A stretch of DNA of 50,732 bases from Nitrosomonas sp. (lineage in GTDB: Bacteria > Pseudomonadota > Gammaproteobacteria > Burkholderiales > Nitrosomonadaceae), in assembly GCA_008015565.1 (NCBI GenBank), contig SSFV01000001.1, forward strand, positions 1-50,732, given 5' to 3'. The translations under genes were made by a program, and so were the position numbers. Shown piece after piece: positions 27,660-36,477 of this stretch; position 1 is the first letter of the stretch, and the number at the start of each line of letters is the position of its first letter. Under the pieces are notes generated by a model, which was given only the letters and a program-made list of their open reading frames with translations, did no database searches and was not told the DNA's origin.

Positions 27660-28412
27660 CTAAAAGTTTAAAAACAAATTGGCTATAAAGTTATGCATCA
27701 TTTGATCGGGACGAGCGCTGTGCGGTCGGTTGATAAATTGGTTCATATAACCTAATTCGACCGTCGCATACTGATTGACTTTGTAACCTAACCCCACGAA
27801 TGCGCGGTTCTGATCGTAACCACGAGAGATAAAAGCAGGGTTATCAACGGTATTCATCGCAATAAACAATTCGCTTTGGACAATGAAACTTAGATTTGGA
27901 TCAATTGCTGGCATTGGAACGGCTAGTTTAACCAGTTGACGGAATCGATGGCCCACATCATCACTACCAGCAATGGGTGCATTATGATCGAAGAATCGTT
28001 GCTCGAAACGGCTACGTGCGGACAATCTACCAAATGAAAAACTATCAGCCCAGGTTACTTGTTGCCAGATACGATGTTCATTAAATGGCTGTGACGCCAG
28101 AGGTTCAGCTGTGGGTGCCCAGGCATAACCTGCCCACACAACGATTTTATCGGTTATCGCATAACCTAAGCCAGGACGTATCAAGGATTGCGTGAATTGC
28201 GTAGCGTCATTACCGAAACGCCCTTGGCCTTCCATCCACCAACTGAATTTCTTCAAATCGGGATTTTGAGGATTCACGAAACCGAAGTTACCCAGTGCTG
28301 TAATATTTCCCCATACTTGAAAATCTTCAACAGTTCTGTCTGCCTTAGCAGGGTTGCTTAATATCAAACCCAGTGCAGCCATTAAAACAAAAAAATTTGT
28401 CTTCTTAAACAT
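27660..28412 (-). CDS. DUF2490-type outer-membrane beta-barrel protein
   Basis: A 250-residue protein with a signal peptide (residues 1-24, ending NPAKA|DRT). The rest alternates short amphipathic strands: VWGNITALGNFGF, FSWWMEGQGRFG, IVVWAGYAWAP, LSARSRFEQRFF, YATVELGYMNQF. It ends in a terminal Phe (NLFLNF), the classic Bam signal. This matches the DUF2490 family, whose role is unknown. A clear intrinsic terminator follows. The 428-nt region upstream (28413-28840) holds no gene I can support, only AT-rich sequence that probably carries its promoter. Confidence 0.85.
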   Translation of the reverse strand: MFKKTNFFVLMAALGLILSNPAKADRTVEDFQVWGNITALGNFGFVNPQNPDLKKFSWWMEGQGRFGNDATQFTQSLIRPGLGYAITDKIVVWAGYAWAPTAEPLASQPFNEHRIWQQVTWADSFSFGRLSARSRFEQRFFDHNAPIAGSDDVGHRFRQLVKLAVPMPAIDPNLSFIVQSELFIAMNTVDNPAFISRGYDQNRAFVGLGYKVNQYATVELGYMNQFINRPHSARPDQMMHNFIANLFLNF

Positions 28413-28840
28413 GCAATCTCCTTAAAACAATATGATTCAGTAAAACTGTAAGTTAAAGCCAGCTATCAATCTAACAACCTATAGCATGTAACAGTTCACT
28501 TTGTCAGGTAATCACTTACCTGGTCCTTTCAAACAATTTTTTCTTTTAGCAAGAAGAGTGACAATTATTATTACTTCCTTATAATGCCGTCACGCACATT
28601 AACATAATAAATGTAAAGAAAATGTTAAGAAAAACAACTGTTGCAAACAATGGTATTAGCATTGATTACAATTAAAATTTAACGGCCTAAGTCGGTCGCG
28701 TAAAAAAAATTAATTCAACTATTAGTGATGTTACGGTGAAATGAGCATGGCAAATGTCAAGAAAGTGTTAAGGACAAAGTCGCTAAGATCGATGCCTGGC
28801 GGTAGGTTCATAGCGTAGATAAGACATGCCGAAGAACTCT

Positions 28841-29041
28841 TTACTTATTGTCTTCTTTATCCACGCCAGACATTAAAAATTTGACCAATAAGGCAAAAAT
28901 AAAAGGAATTGTGCTGAGCCCAGTAACCATATAATGCTCTGAAGTGAATTGATCGCCTTCGTCCATGATGATGTAGCCAAAAAAAATTACAACCGGGGTA
29001 ATAATTGATAGTGTTATGACCAAATTAAATAATCCTCTCAT
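28841..29041 (-). CDS. small two-helix membrane protein, function unknown
   Basis: A 66-residue product with two predicted membrane helices (about residues 5-26 and 41-60), a short acidic connection (MDEGDQFTSEHY), and a charged end (SGVDKEDNK). The start has a GGAGGAAT ribosome site (reverse of 29045-29055). No family recognised. It lies divergent from cutA, and the gap 29042-29200 has no other feature. Confidence 0.65.
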   Translation of the reverse strand: MRGLFNLVITLSIITPVVIFFGYIIMDEGDQFTSEHYMVTGLSTIPFIFALLVKFLMSGVDKEDNK

Positions 29042-29200
29042 CTGTTTTATTCCTCCACAAAATTATTTACCTAAAGTATATGCCTATTTGGGAAGGTATG
29101 CCCATGCTATCAAGCTTGATATAACCTCTGTTCATTACAACAGTAAGCAGAGTAAAATTAAAAAATTACGTATTTACAAAAAATACAGATTCACAGATAG

Positions 29201-29521
29201 ATGGAATCAATATTGATCATCACCAATTTTCCTGATAGAAAGACTGCCTCAGCTTTAGCTGAAGCACTGCTCGGTCAGCAATTGGCTGCATGCATCAACA
29301 TCCTTGGTCCTTGCACTGCACTCTATCGTTGGCAGGGAAATATCGAATCGGCAGAAGAAATTCCAGTGCTCGTCAAAACCCGGCGGCAGAATTATGATCG
29401 GGTTGAACAGGTAATTAAGTTGATGCATCCTTATGAACTTCCAGAAGTGATTGTTGTTCCTATTACAGGAGGTTTGCCGGCATATTTGCAGTGGATCGCC
29501 GACGAAACAATCCCGCTGTGA
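29201..29521 (+). CDS. cutA: divalent-cation tolerance protein CutA
   Basis: A 106-residue CutA1 protein of the trimeric ferredoxin-like fold. Family landmarks: LLGQQLAACINILGPCTALYRWQG (about 24-47), EEIPVLVKTR (about 52-61), HPYELPEVIVVPI (about 75-87), and YLQWIADET near the end. In E. coli CutA1 is linked to copper tolerance and stands just before dsbD, as here (25 nt gap). That supports the call and a shared transcript. Confidence 0.95.
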   Translation: MESILIITNFPDRKTASALAEALLGQQLAACINILGPCTALYRWQGNIESAEEIPVLVKTRRQNYDRVEQVIKLMHPYELPEVIVVPITGGLPAYLQWIADETIPL

Positions 29522-29545
29522 CTTAAATTACTACTTTAAATAGCA

Positions 29546-31477
29546 ATGCGAATAATCCAATATTTATTACTGATGTTATGCTTGACTGTTGTCAATGCTT
29601 CCGCTCAGGAGAGTGGATCTTTTAGTCTGTTGCACAAGTTGCAAGGACTGGGTATCAATCTTGGCCAAAGCAATCAACAAGAACTTTTGCCGCCTGATGA
29701 GGCATTTAAGATCTCACTAGAGGTGCGAGATGGTAATACCGTGATTGCCAATTTGACGCCCGCAAAAGATTATTATCTTTATCGCGACAAGATTGCTTTT
29801 GAACCTAAGCAGAATGGAGCGACCATTGATAAAATCACATTGCCGCAGGGAAAAATGAAAGATGACCAAACATTTGGTCAAATGGAAGTTTACTATAATC
29901 CGGTACAAGCCGTAATTTCGCTAAAACGCGAAGATTCAGCAAGCGAACTACCTCTAACCTTATCAGCAACTTATCAAGGGTGTAATGAGCCGGTCGGCGT
30001 ATGTTATGCGCCAATTAATAAAGTCATTGATTTGACGTTACCTGCAGTACAAGCTGTCATTGGAACAGTTGCAGAAGCTGTGAGCAGCCAAGCCACGGCA
30101 GCTGGAGTTGATACAACGGCTGAACTGTTTCAATTGCCATCCAAGGCGCCTGCGATTGAAACGGAAGCTTACAAAATTGACCGGATGTTTCAATCGGGTG
30201 ATTATTGGCTGATATTAACCGGATTTTTCGGCGTTGGTTTGTTACTTGCGTTTACACCGTGCGTCTTTCCGATGTTTCCGATTCTGTCCGGAATTATCGC
30301 TAATCGTGGCAAACATGTCACCAAAAAACACGGTTTTATTCTAGCGTTGGCCTATGTGCTGGGGATGGCGATCACCTACGCTATTGCTGGGGTGGCAGCG
30401 GGGTTGTCCGGTGCCATGCTATCTGCAGCGTTGCAAAATGCTTGGGTATTAGGCACGTTCGCAATTATATTCGTGTTATTGTCTTTCTCAATGTTTGGTT
30501 TTTACGAGTTGCAATTACCTGGAGCGCTGCAAACCAAATTATCTCAAGAAGCTGGACAATTGAAAGGCGGTCATTTAACCGGCGTTTTTGGAATGGGAGC
30601 ATTATCCGCACTAATTGTCGGTCCATGCGTTGCTGCTCCATTAGCAGGGGCCTTGTTGTACATCAGCCAGACCCGGGATGTGATCCTAGGTGGTTCGGCG
30701 TTGTTTGTTATGGCGCTGGGCATGGGCGTGCCTTTGTTGTTGCTAGGTACCTCAGCAGGGGCATTATTGCCAAAAACAGGACCCTGGATGGAGTCGATTA
30801 AGCGATTTTTTGGAGTATTGTTGCTTGGCGTTGCAATTTGGCTGATTTCTCCGGTAATCAACGAAGTGGTTTATATGTTGTTATGGGCGGCGTTGCTGAT
30901 TATTTCGGCGATTTATCTGCATGCGATTGATCCATTACCGGAAAGAGCTTCGGGAATGCAGAAATTTCTCAAAGGAATTGGTGTGATCGCATTGCTCATG
31001 GGCATTGCTTTGCTCATTGGTGTTTTGTCAGGTAGCAGGGATGTCTTGCAGCCACTTTCGAAAATTGGTGTGGCAGGGGCGGTAAATTCTGGAGAAACTA
31101 TCCCCGCAAGTTATGCCGTGTTACCTTTCCAACGGGTGAAAACAGTTGCCGAACTGGATGAGCGCATTCACCAGTCTAATGGTAAGTACATTATGGTGAA
31201 GTTTTATGCAGATTGGTGTGTGTCATGCAAGGAAATGGAACGTTTCACCCTTTCCGATAGCGCAGTGCAGGCTCGTCTACAAGATACGGTTCTATTGCAG
31301 ATTGACGTGACTGCTGGTACTGCCGATGATGCCGCATTACTTAAACGCTTTAAGCTTTTTGGTCCGCCGGGGATTTTATTCATTGATCGTCAAGGCAATG
31401 ACGTTCCTGACATCAAGATCATTGGTTTTCTTAATAAGAATGATTTTTTGACCGTGCTGAACGCGGTACTGATTTAA
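29546..31477 (+). CDS. dsbD: thiol:disulfide interchange protein DsbD
   Basis: A 643-residue three-domain protein. The signal peptide ends near NASA|QESG. The periplasmic alpha domain (about 40-185) has the Cys pair in GCNEPVGVCYAP. The membrane beta domain has eight helices (about 225-480) with FTPCVFPMFPILSG and VGPCVAAPLAGALLY. The C-terminal gamma domain is thioredoxin-like with FYADWCVSCKEME (about 552-564). DsbD carries electrons from cytoplasmic thioredoxin to periplasmic reductants such as DsbC and CcmG. The downstream TlpA-like gene (10 nt on) is a plausible client, and both are relevant to cytochrome c assembly. Confidence 0.96.
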   Translation: MRIIQYLLLMLCLTVVNASAQESGSFSLLHKLQGLGINLGQSNQQELLPPDEAFKISLEVRDGNTVIANLTPAKDYYLYRDKIAFEPKQNGATIDKITLPQGKMKDDQTFGQMEVYYNPVQAVISLKREDSASELPLTLSATYQGCNEPVGVCYAPINKVIDLTLPAVQAVIGTVAEAVSSQATAAGVDTTAELFQLPSKAPAIETEAYKIDRMFQSGDYWLILTGFFGVGLLLAFTPCVFPMFPILSGIIANRGKHVTKKHGFILALAYVLGMAITYAIAGVAAGLSGAMLSAALQNAWVLGTFAIIFVLLSFSMFGFYELQLPGALQTKLSQEAGQLKGGHLTGVFGMGALSALIVGPCVAAPLAGALLYISQTRDVILGGSALFVMALGMGVPLLLLGTSAGALLPKTGPWMESIKRFFGVLLLGVAIWLISPVINEVVYMLLWAALLIISAIYLHAIDPLPERASGMQKFLKGIGVIALLMGIALLIGVLSGSRDVLQPLSKIGVAGAVNSGETIPASYAVLPFQRVKTVAELDERIHQSNGKYIMVKFYADWCVSCKEMERFTLSDSAVQARLQDTVLLQIDVTAGTADDAALLKRFKLFGPPGILFIDRQGNDVPDIKIIGFLNKNDFLTVLNAVLI

Positions 31478-31487
31478 AAGGATTATC

Positions 31488-32084
31488 ATGATGGCAAAAT
31501 TAAAACAACTATTAATCTATGCTGGATTAGCAATGCTAGCAATTACCGCGGGTTTTATGTTGCGGTCGCAACTCATGGGTGGTTCGCAATCCGCGCTTTC
31601 AGCAGAGGCTAGTCAACAAGGTGCAAAAGCAATTTTTGAAACACAATTGCCTAATGTTGAAGGAGAAATTCAAACGATTTCACAGTGGTCGGGAAATGTC
31701 GTGGTGGTAAATTTCTGGGCTACCTGGTGTACGCCATGCCGTGAGGAAATCCCTGAGTTTATAGAGGCACAGAAGAAATTTAGGGATCAGGGATTGATAT
31801 TTGTAGGTATCGCTATTGATCAAGAGGATAAAGTAAAGATGTTTAGTAAGGAGGTTGGTATCAATTACCCAGTCTTAATTGGTAGCTTAAGTACCTGGTC
31901 GCTTTTGGAGGCGGCTGGAAATCGCCATTCTGCACTTCCGTATACTGTTGTGATTAATCGTTCAGGGGAAATTGTTGAAACCTTTTTGGGACGCGTTAAT
32001 CTCAATAAGCTCGAGAAACGGGTGATACCACTATTAAAAGAACAACTACAAACCCAAACCCCGTACACTATCCAACCTAGTTAA
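31488..32084 (+). CDS. membrane-anchored TlpA/ResA-like thioredoxin
   Basis: A 198-residue protein with an N-terminal hydrophobic anchor (about residues 8-26) and a periplasmic thioredoxin fold. The active site is FWATWCTPCREEIPEF (about 75-90), and the cis-Pro segment SALPYTVVI is present. The EGEIQTISQWSG entry is typical of the AhpC/TSA-TlpA group, which reduces apocytochromes or other periplasmic thiols. It lies 10 nt after dsbD, its probable electron source. The start is ATGATG, either codon possible. Confidence 0.9.
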   Translation: MMAKLKQLLIYAGLAMLAITAGFMLRSQLMGGSQSALSAEASQQGAKAIFETQLPNVEGEIQTISQWSGNVVVVNFWATWCTPCREEIPEFIEAQKKFRDQGLIFVGIAIDQEDKVKMFSKEVGINYPVLIGSLSTWSLLEAAGNRHSALPYTVVINRSGEIVETFLGRVNLNKLEKRVIPLLKEQLQTQTPYTIQPS

Positions 32085-33133
32085 CGGTATTCGTATCGCT
32101 GGTCTATCATTGCAATAGATGGTGATTTGCTGATTTTATTCATTGCACTTGTTTTTATCCCGCTAACAATTTCACAAAAATCATTTAAATATTGAGCGAG
32201 TGATTGAGTGGAACACACTCAAGTAGTTATGCTTTTGAGTAAGAATTATTAATGTCTATCCAATTGGTATGGCCGGTAGCTATAACAGTTTTTTTATTCT
32301 TGCTCAGATTGATATGATTAAATCATTAAATTAAAACGAAACTCATATGATTTTTTTGTATGTAGTCAGAGTAACTAATATGTATCATCCGAATGAATGA
32401 AATTTCGGTTAACAAGTAATATATTCCCAGCTTAAGCGATAGGTGGGTTTATTAAAAGGATTTACGCTCAACATTGCAATATTAAGACCCTGGTCTACAA
32501 CGTGGGGTAAGTGCCGGAGGTGTAAGCTGTAGCAAAATAAAATGGGAAGCGGTATTTAGCGGAAGTTTCCCGAAAAAATTGATAATGTCATAAATATCCA
32601 TTATGAGCAGTTATCAAGTCATGATTTATGCGAAGTCTATTCCAGTTCACATCTATATTGTATACATTAAGAAACTGGCTTTAGCGGTAGATGATTTCTA
32701 GCATCTTCAATCTGAAATTTGCGTGGCGGAAAAATTGTTTTTTCAGGAACGCTTAGCATAAAAAAATGGCTCTTTGTTTAAAAGTTTCTCTCCTTTAAAT
32801 GAGTCAATAAAATGGAATACCATTTTATAAGCAGGGGAATATTGCTATAAAAATCATGATTTTTCCTTGTTTGAGCTGCATCAGCATGCTAGAATTTCGA
32901 CTCGATTAATTAGCATATGGAAGATATCTATAACTAAGAAAATCTAAGTTACGGATAATAAGGAAAATCGACCAAGGAAATGCAATTATCGTCAATCATG
33001 GTGTGGTTTTAACAAAACAGGATTCTGACGTATGACTTCAGTAAACTAGGTGAGTATGGTTAACGTTAAGATTTCTATCGTTCCTAGTCGTACCTGAGAT
33101 CTGTAAAATTAGTAATATCATGTGGGGGGAAAT
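32085..33133. other. about 1 kb AT-rich gene-free region upstream of the cytochrome oxidase operon
   Basis: No reading frame above about 60 codons and no RNA gene that I recognise. It contains small inverted repeats (TTGAGTG/CACTCAA at 32204-32222, a 16-nt palindrome at 32849-32864) and probably the coxB promoter. Its length is unusual in this otherwise compact segment. It may be a decayed gene or an unrecognised RNA or regulatory region. Confidence 0.5.
32849..32864. repeat. 16-nt perfect palindrome (AAAAATCATGATTTTT)
   Basis: A perfect 8+8 palindrome about 270 nt upstream of coxB. The half-site AAAAATCA could be a dimeric regulator operator. The setting is AT-rich, so chance cannot be excluded. 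It does not match the FNR consensus TTGAT-N4-ATCAA. Confidence 0.4.
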
Positions 33134-33955
33134 ATGAGAAGTAAATCAGTTGTAACCTGGGCTGGAGTATTCGCTCTCGCCTTGTATTCGAGCATGGCGG
33201 TAGGATCTAAATATAATTTACCCGAGCCGCAGAGTGTAATTGCGAAAGATATTTATGATCAGCATATTGTGCTTTTGTGGATTTGCTTGGTAATTTTTAT
33301 TGGTGTATTTGGTGTTATGTTCTATTCTGTGCTTAAACACCGCAAATCTTTGGGCTATAAGGCTGCGAATTTTCATCACAGCACTGCAGTGGAAATTGTG
33401 TGGACGATAATACCTTGTCTTATTCTTGTTGTAATGGCCTGGCCTGCTACAAAAACCGTTATCGCAATGAAAGATACTTCAAGTCCAGATATGACAATTA
33501 AGGCCACAGGTTATCAATGGATGTGGGAATACGATTATCTTCAAGGAGAAGGTGAGGGAATTAGCTTTTTTAGTAAATTATCCACTCCAAAGGCGCAGAT
33601 TGTAAATAAAGAACCTAAAGGTGAGAATTACTTGCTAGAAGTTGATAATCGAGTAGTGGTTCCGGTTGGAAAAAAAGTCCGTGTGATTTTGACTGCGAAT
33701 GATGTGATTCATGCTTGGTGGGTGCCTGCGCTGGGTATAAAACAAGATGCTATTCCTGGTTTTATTCGTGATACATGGTTTACGGCGGATAAACCCGGAA
33801 TTTATCGTGGCCAATGCGCAGAATTGTGTGGCAAGGATCACGGGTTTATGCCGATTGTTGTAGAAGTGATGGAAGCAGATGAGTATACCAAATGGGTAAC
33901 TGCTCAAATGAATGCATCAGCAGTTAAAACATCAATGCATGTTGAAAATAAGTAA
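33134..33955 (+). CDS. coxB: cytochrome c oxidase subunit II
   Basis: A 273-residue protein from the ATG at 33134, placed after a strong GGGGGGA ribosome site. A GTG at 33122 overlaps that site and is unlikely. It has a signal sequence, two membrane helices (about 40-65 and 85-105), and a CuA cupredoxin domain with CAELCGKDHGFM holding the CuA Cys, His and Met ligands, plus the first His near DVIHAWWVPALG. There is no C-terminal cytochrome c domain. It accepts electrons from cytochrome c and opens the cox cluster. Confidence 0.96.
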   Translation: MRSKSVVTWAGVFALALYSSMAVGSKYNLPEPQSVIAKDIYDQHIVLLWICLVIFIGVFGVMFYSVLKHRKSLGYKAANFHHSTAVEIVWTIIPCLILVVMAWPATKTVIAMKDTSSPDMTIKATGYQWMWEYDYLQGEGEGISFFSKLSTPKAQIVNKEPKGENYLLEVDNRVVVPVGKKVRVILTANDVIHAWWVPALGIKQDAIPGFIRDTWFTADKPGIYRGQCAELCGKDHGFMPIVVEVMEADEYTKWVTAQMNASAVKTSMHVENK

Positions 33956-33967
33956 AAGGAGATAGCT

Positions 33968-35554
33968 ATGGCAGCAATACATGGTGACGCACATGGTCAC
34001 GGGCATGATGATCATCATCCAAGCGGAATAATGCGTTGGATCACAACGACCAATCACAAAGACATTGGGACAATGTATTTGTGGTTCAGTTTTGCGATGT
34101 TTTTAGTGGGTGGAACATTGGCAATGGGTATCCGTGCCGAATTGTTTCAGCCTGGAATTCAAATTTTAGAACCGGAATTATTTAACCAATTTACTACATT
34201 ACATGGCCTGATTATGGTTTTTGGTGCCATCATGCCAGCTTTTGTGGGTTTTGCTAACTGGCAAGTTCCATTGATGATCGGCGCGCCAGATATGGCCTTT
34301 GCAAGAATGAATAATTGGAGTTTTTGGCTTTTGCCGGTGGCGGCAACGTTACTAGTGAGCTCATTTTTTGTGCCGGGCGGTGCGGCAGCGGGAGGCTGGA
34401 CATTTTATCCGCCACTTTCAACGCAAGGCGGTTTGGGTGTGGATCTGATGATTTTTGCAGTTCACATTCTGGGGGCATCGTCAATTATGGGATCGATTAA
34501 TATCATAACGACCATCTTGAATATGCGGGCTCCAGGTATGACGCTCATGAAAATGCCAATGTTTGTATGGACATGGTTGATAACTGCATATCTGTTGGTT
34601 TTGGTTATGCCTGTTTTGGCTGGTGTAGTGACAATGTTGTTGACAGACCGTCATTTTGGAACAAGTTTCTTTAACGCTGCAGGTGGTGGTGATCCGGTAA
34701 TGTTTCAACATATTTTCTGGTTTTTTGGACACCCAGAAGTTTATATTATGATTCTGCCATCTTTTGGTATTGTTTCAGAAGTTATTCCGACCTTCTCACG
34801 TAAACCGTTGTTTGGCTACTCCTCAATGGTTTATGCAACCGCTTCAATCGCAATTTTATCCTGTGTGGTATGGGCTCATCACATGTTTACTGCTGGCATG
34901 CCAACCGTAGGCCAATTGTTCTTTATGTATGCAACTATGCTAATTGCTGTTCCAACGGGTGTGAAGGTATTTAACTGGACGGCAACCATGTGGCGTGGCT
35001 CGATGTCATTTGAGACTCCAATGCTATTTTCAATTGGATTTATATTCTTGTTTGTCATTGGCGGTTTCAGTGGTGTTATTTGTGCAATTGTGCCAATTGA
35101 TATACAAGTACAAGATACTTATTATGTGATTGCGCATTTCCATTATGTTTTGGTATCAGGTTCACTTTTTGCCTTGTTTGCAGGAGCGTATTACTGGATT
35201 CCAAAATGGACTGGTCGTATGTACAACGAGACTCTAGGTAAATGGCATTTCTGGTTGTCAATGTTTTTCTTTAACCTGACATTCTTTGTTCAGCATTTCT
35301 TAGGATTGGCAGGTATGCCACGTAGAATTCCCGATTATAATTTGCAATTTGCGGATTTCAATATGATTTCTAGTATCGGTGCATTCGGATTTGGATTAAC
35401 TCAACTTCTTTTCCTTTACATAATGATTAGTTGTATTCGTAGTGGAGAAAAAGCACCAGAGAAACCTTGGGATGGCGCTACAACGTTGGAATGGACACAT
35501 TTACCAACGCCGGCTCCATATCATAGTTTTGAGAAGCCACCAATAGTTAAGTAA
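33968..35554 (+). CDS. coxA: cytochrome c oxidase subunit I (aa3 type)
   Basis: A 528-residue, 12-helix heme-copper oxidase. Landmarks: WITTTNHKDIGTMYLWF at the start, the heme a His in FTTLHGLIMVF, the CuB/Tyr cross-link motif FGHPEVYIMILP (about 257-268), the CuB histidine pair VWAHHMFTAGMP, and the heme pair in VIAHFHYVLVSG (His ligands for hemes a3 and a). The glutamate and tyrosine arrangement matches type A enzymes. It reduces oxygen to water and pumps protons. It lies 12 nt after coxB. Confidence 0.97.
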   Translation: MAAIHGDAHGHGHDDHHPSGIMRWITTTNHKDIGTMYLWFSFAMFLVGGTLAMGIRAELFQPGIQILEPELFNQFTTLHGLIMVFGAIMPAFVGFANWQVPLMIGAPDMAFARMNNWSFWLLPVAATLLVSSFFVPGGAAAGGWTFYPPLSTQGGLGVDLMIFAVHILGASSIMGSINIITTILNMRAPGMTLMKMPMFVWTWLITAYLLVLVMPVLAGVVTMLLTDRHFGTSFFNAAGGGDPVMFQHIFWFFGHPEVYIMILPSFGIVSEVIPTFSRKPLFGYSSMVYATASIAILSCVVWAHHMFTAGMPTVGQLFFMYATMLIAVPTGVKVFNWTATMWRGSMSFETPMLFSIGFIFLFVIGGFSGVICAIVPIDIQVQDTYYVIAHFHYVLVSGSLFALFAGAYYWIPKWTGRMYNETLGKWHFWLSMFFFNLTFFVQHFLGLAGMPRRIPDYNLQFADFNMISSIGAFGFGLTQLLFLYIMISCIRSGEKAPEKPWDGATTLEWTHLPTPAPYHSFEKPPIVK

Positions 35555-35569
35555 CAACAAGAGAAACGT

Positions 35570-35680
35570 ATGTCACAAGAATCAGATTTGAAGCGTAAAA
35601 AACTAAGAACAGCAATATTTTTACTAATTACAGTTGTAGCGCTTTACATTACGGTTATTTTAAAACAATGGGAATGGTGA
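35570..35680 (+). CDS. 36-residue single-helix membrane protein in the cox cluster
   Basis: Short gene: ATG at 35570 and TGA at 35678. The product is MSQESDLKRKKLRTAIF followed by one membrane helix (about residues 14-31) and KQWEW. Similar tiny proteins between coxA and cox11 are common in betaproteobacteria and are sometimes annotated as a cytochrome oxidase small assembly protein. It is 15 nt after coxA and overlaps the cox11 start by 13 nt. That tight coupling argues it is translated. Confidence 0.75.
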   Translation: MSQESDLKRKKLRTAIFLLITVVALYITVILKQWEW

Positions 35681-36219
35681 ATAACAATTCCAAGGCAAAT
35701 GCCTTAATGATGAAAAAGTTGTTGGTTTTCACATTGGTTATGTTTGTTTTCGGTTATGCATTAGTCCCGTTTTATGAGAAATTTTGTGAAGTAACTGGAA
35801 TTAATAATCTGTTACGTCCTGATGTTCGCGCAAAAGAAAACTGGGTGGATGAAGAGCGTTGGATAACAATTGAGTTTGATGCTAATACACGTGGATTACC
35901 ATGGCAGTTCAAGCCCCTTCAAACCAGTGCTCGTATACACCCAGGTGAATCTGTAAATGTGATGTACGAAATTACGAATGATTCAGACCGGGAAGTGGTT
36001 GGACAGGCAATACCTAGTTATAGTCCGCGCTATCTGGATAAGCATTTGAAGAAATTTGAATGTTTTTGTTTCACGAAACAGGTTCTGAAACCAAAAGAGA
36101 CTAGACAAATGCCAGTACAATTTGTGATCGAACCTGGTTTGCCGGCGGATATACATACTGTAACCATTTCATACACTTTTTTTGAATTACCAGAAGGTGT
36201 AAATGCAGTTAAAAACTGA
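35668..36219 (+). CDS. ctaG: cytochrome c oxidase assembly protein CtaG/Cox11 (CuB insertion)
   Basis: A 183-residue protein with one N-terminal membrane helix (about 16-38) and a periplasmic Ig-like domain. The copper-binding motif KKFECFCFTKQ (about residues 129-139) and the conserved FYEKFCEVTGI after the helix are present. The C-terminus carries ISYTFFEL. It delivers copper to the CuB site of CoxA. The ATG at 35668 lies inside the 3' end of the 36-residue gene; a second ATG at 35674 is possible. Confidence 0.95.
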   Translation: MGMVNNNSKANALMMKKLLVFTLVMFVFGYALVPFYEKFCEVTGINNLLRPDVRAKENWVDEERWITIEFDANTRGLPWQFKPLQTSARIHPGESVNVMYEITNDSDREVVGQAIPSYSPRYLDKHLKKFECFCFTKQVLKPKETRQMPVQFVIEPGLPADIHTVTISYTFFELPEGVNAVKN

Positions 36220-36238
36220 TAATACATAGGTTCATTAG

Positions 36239-36439
36239 ATGTCTGAAAAATCAAATAAAGCAACCATTGGGCAAATTGCAAAAGCAGTGATGTTTGCTTT
36301 CATTGGTATTCGTAAGAAAAGTGATCTTGAAAATGATGCAGCAACATTAACGCCGGCTCAAGTAATCGTGGGTGGAATAATTGGAGCTATTTTATTCGTA
36401 CTTAGCATAATCTTAGTAGTTAGGTTGGTAATTAGTTAA
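36239..36439 (+). CDS. DUF2970 family small membrane protein
   Basis: A 66-residue product. The N-terminal half has the family pattern KAVMFAFIGIRKKSDLENDA, followed by LTPAQVIVGG and one membrane helix (about 43-64). DUF2970 genes occur in betaproteobacterial cox clusters between cox11 and coxC, exactly as here. A role in oxidase assembly is inferred from position only. Confidence 0.9.
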   Translation: MSEKSNKATIGQIAKAVMFAFIGIRKKSDLENDAATLTPAQVIVGGIIGAILFVLSIILVVRLVIS

Positions 36440-36477
36440 AAATCGAATAAATTAAACATACGTAAGAGGAGAAAAGA

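Noticed and set aside
28741-28818. 25-codon frame (MSMANVKKVLRTKSLRSMPG) resembling a basic small protein
   Set aside because: Very short, no ribosome site, and no match to a ribosomal or other small protein that I know.
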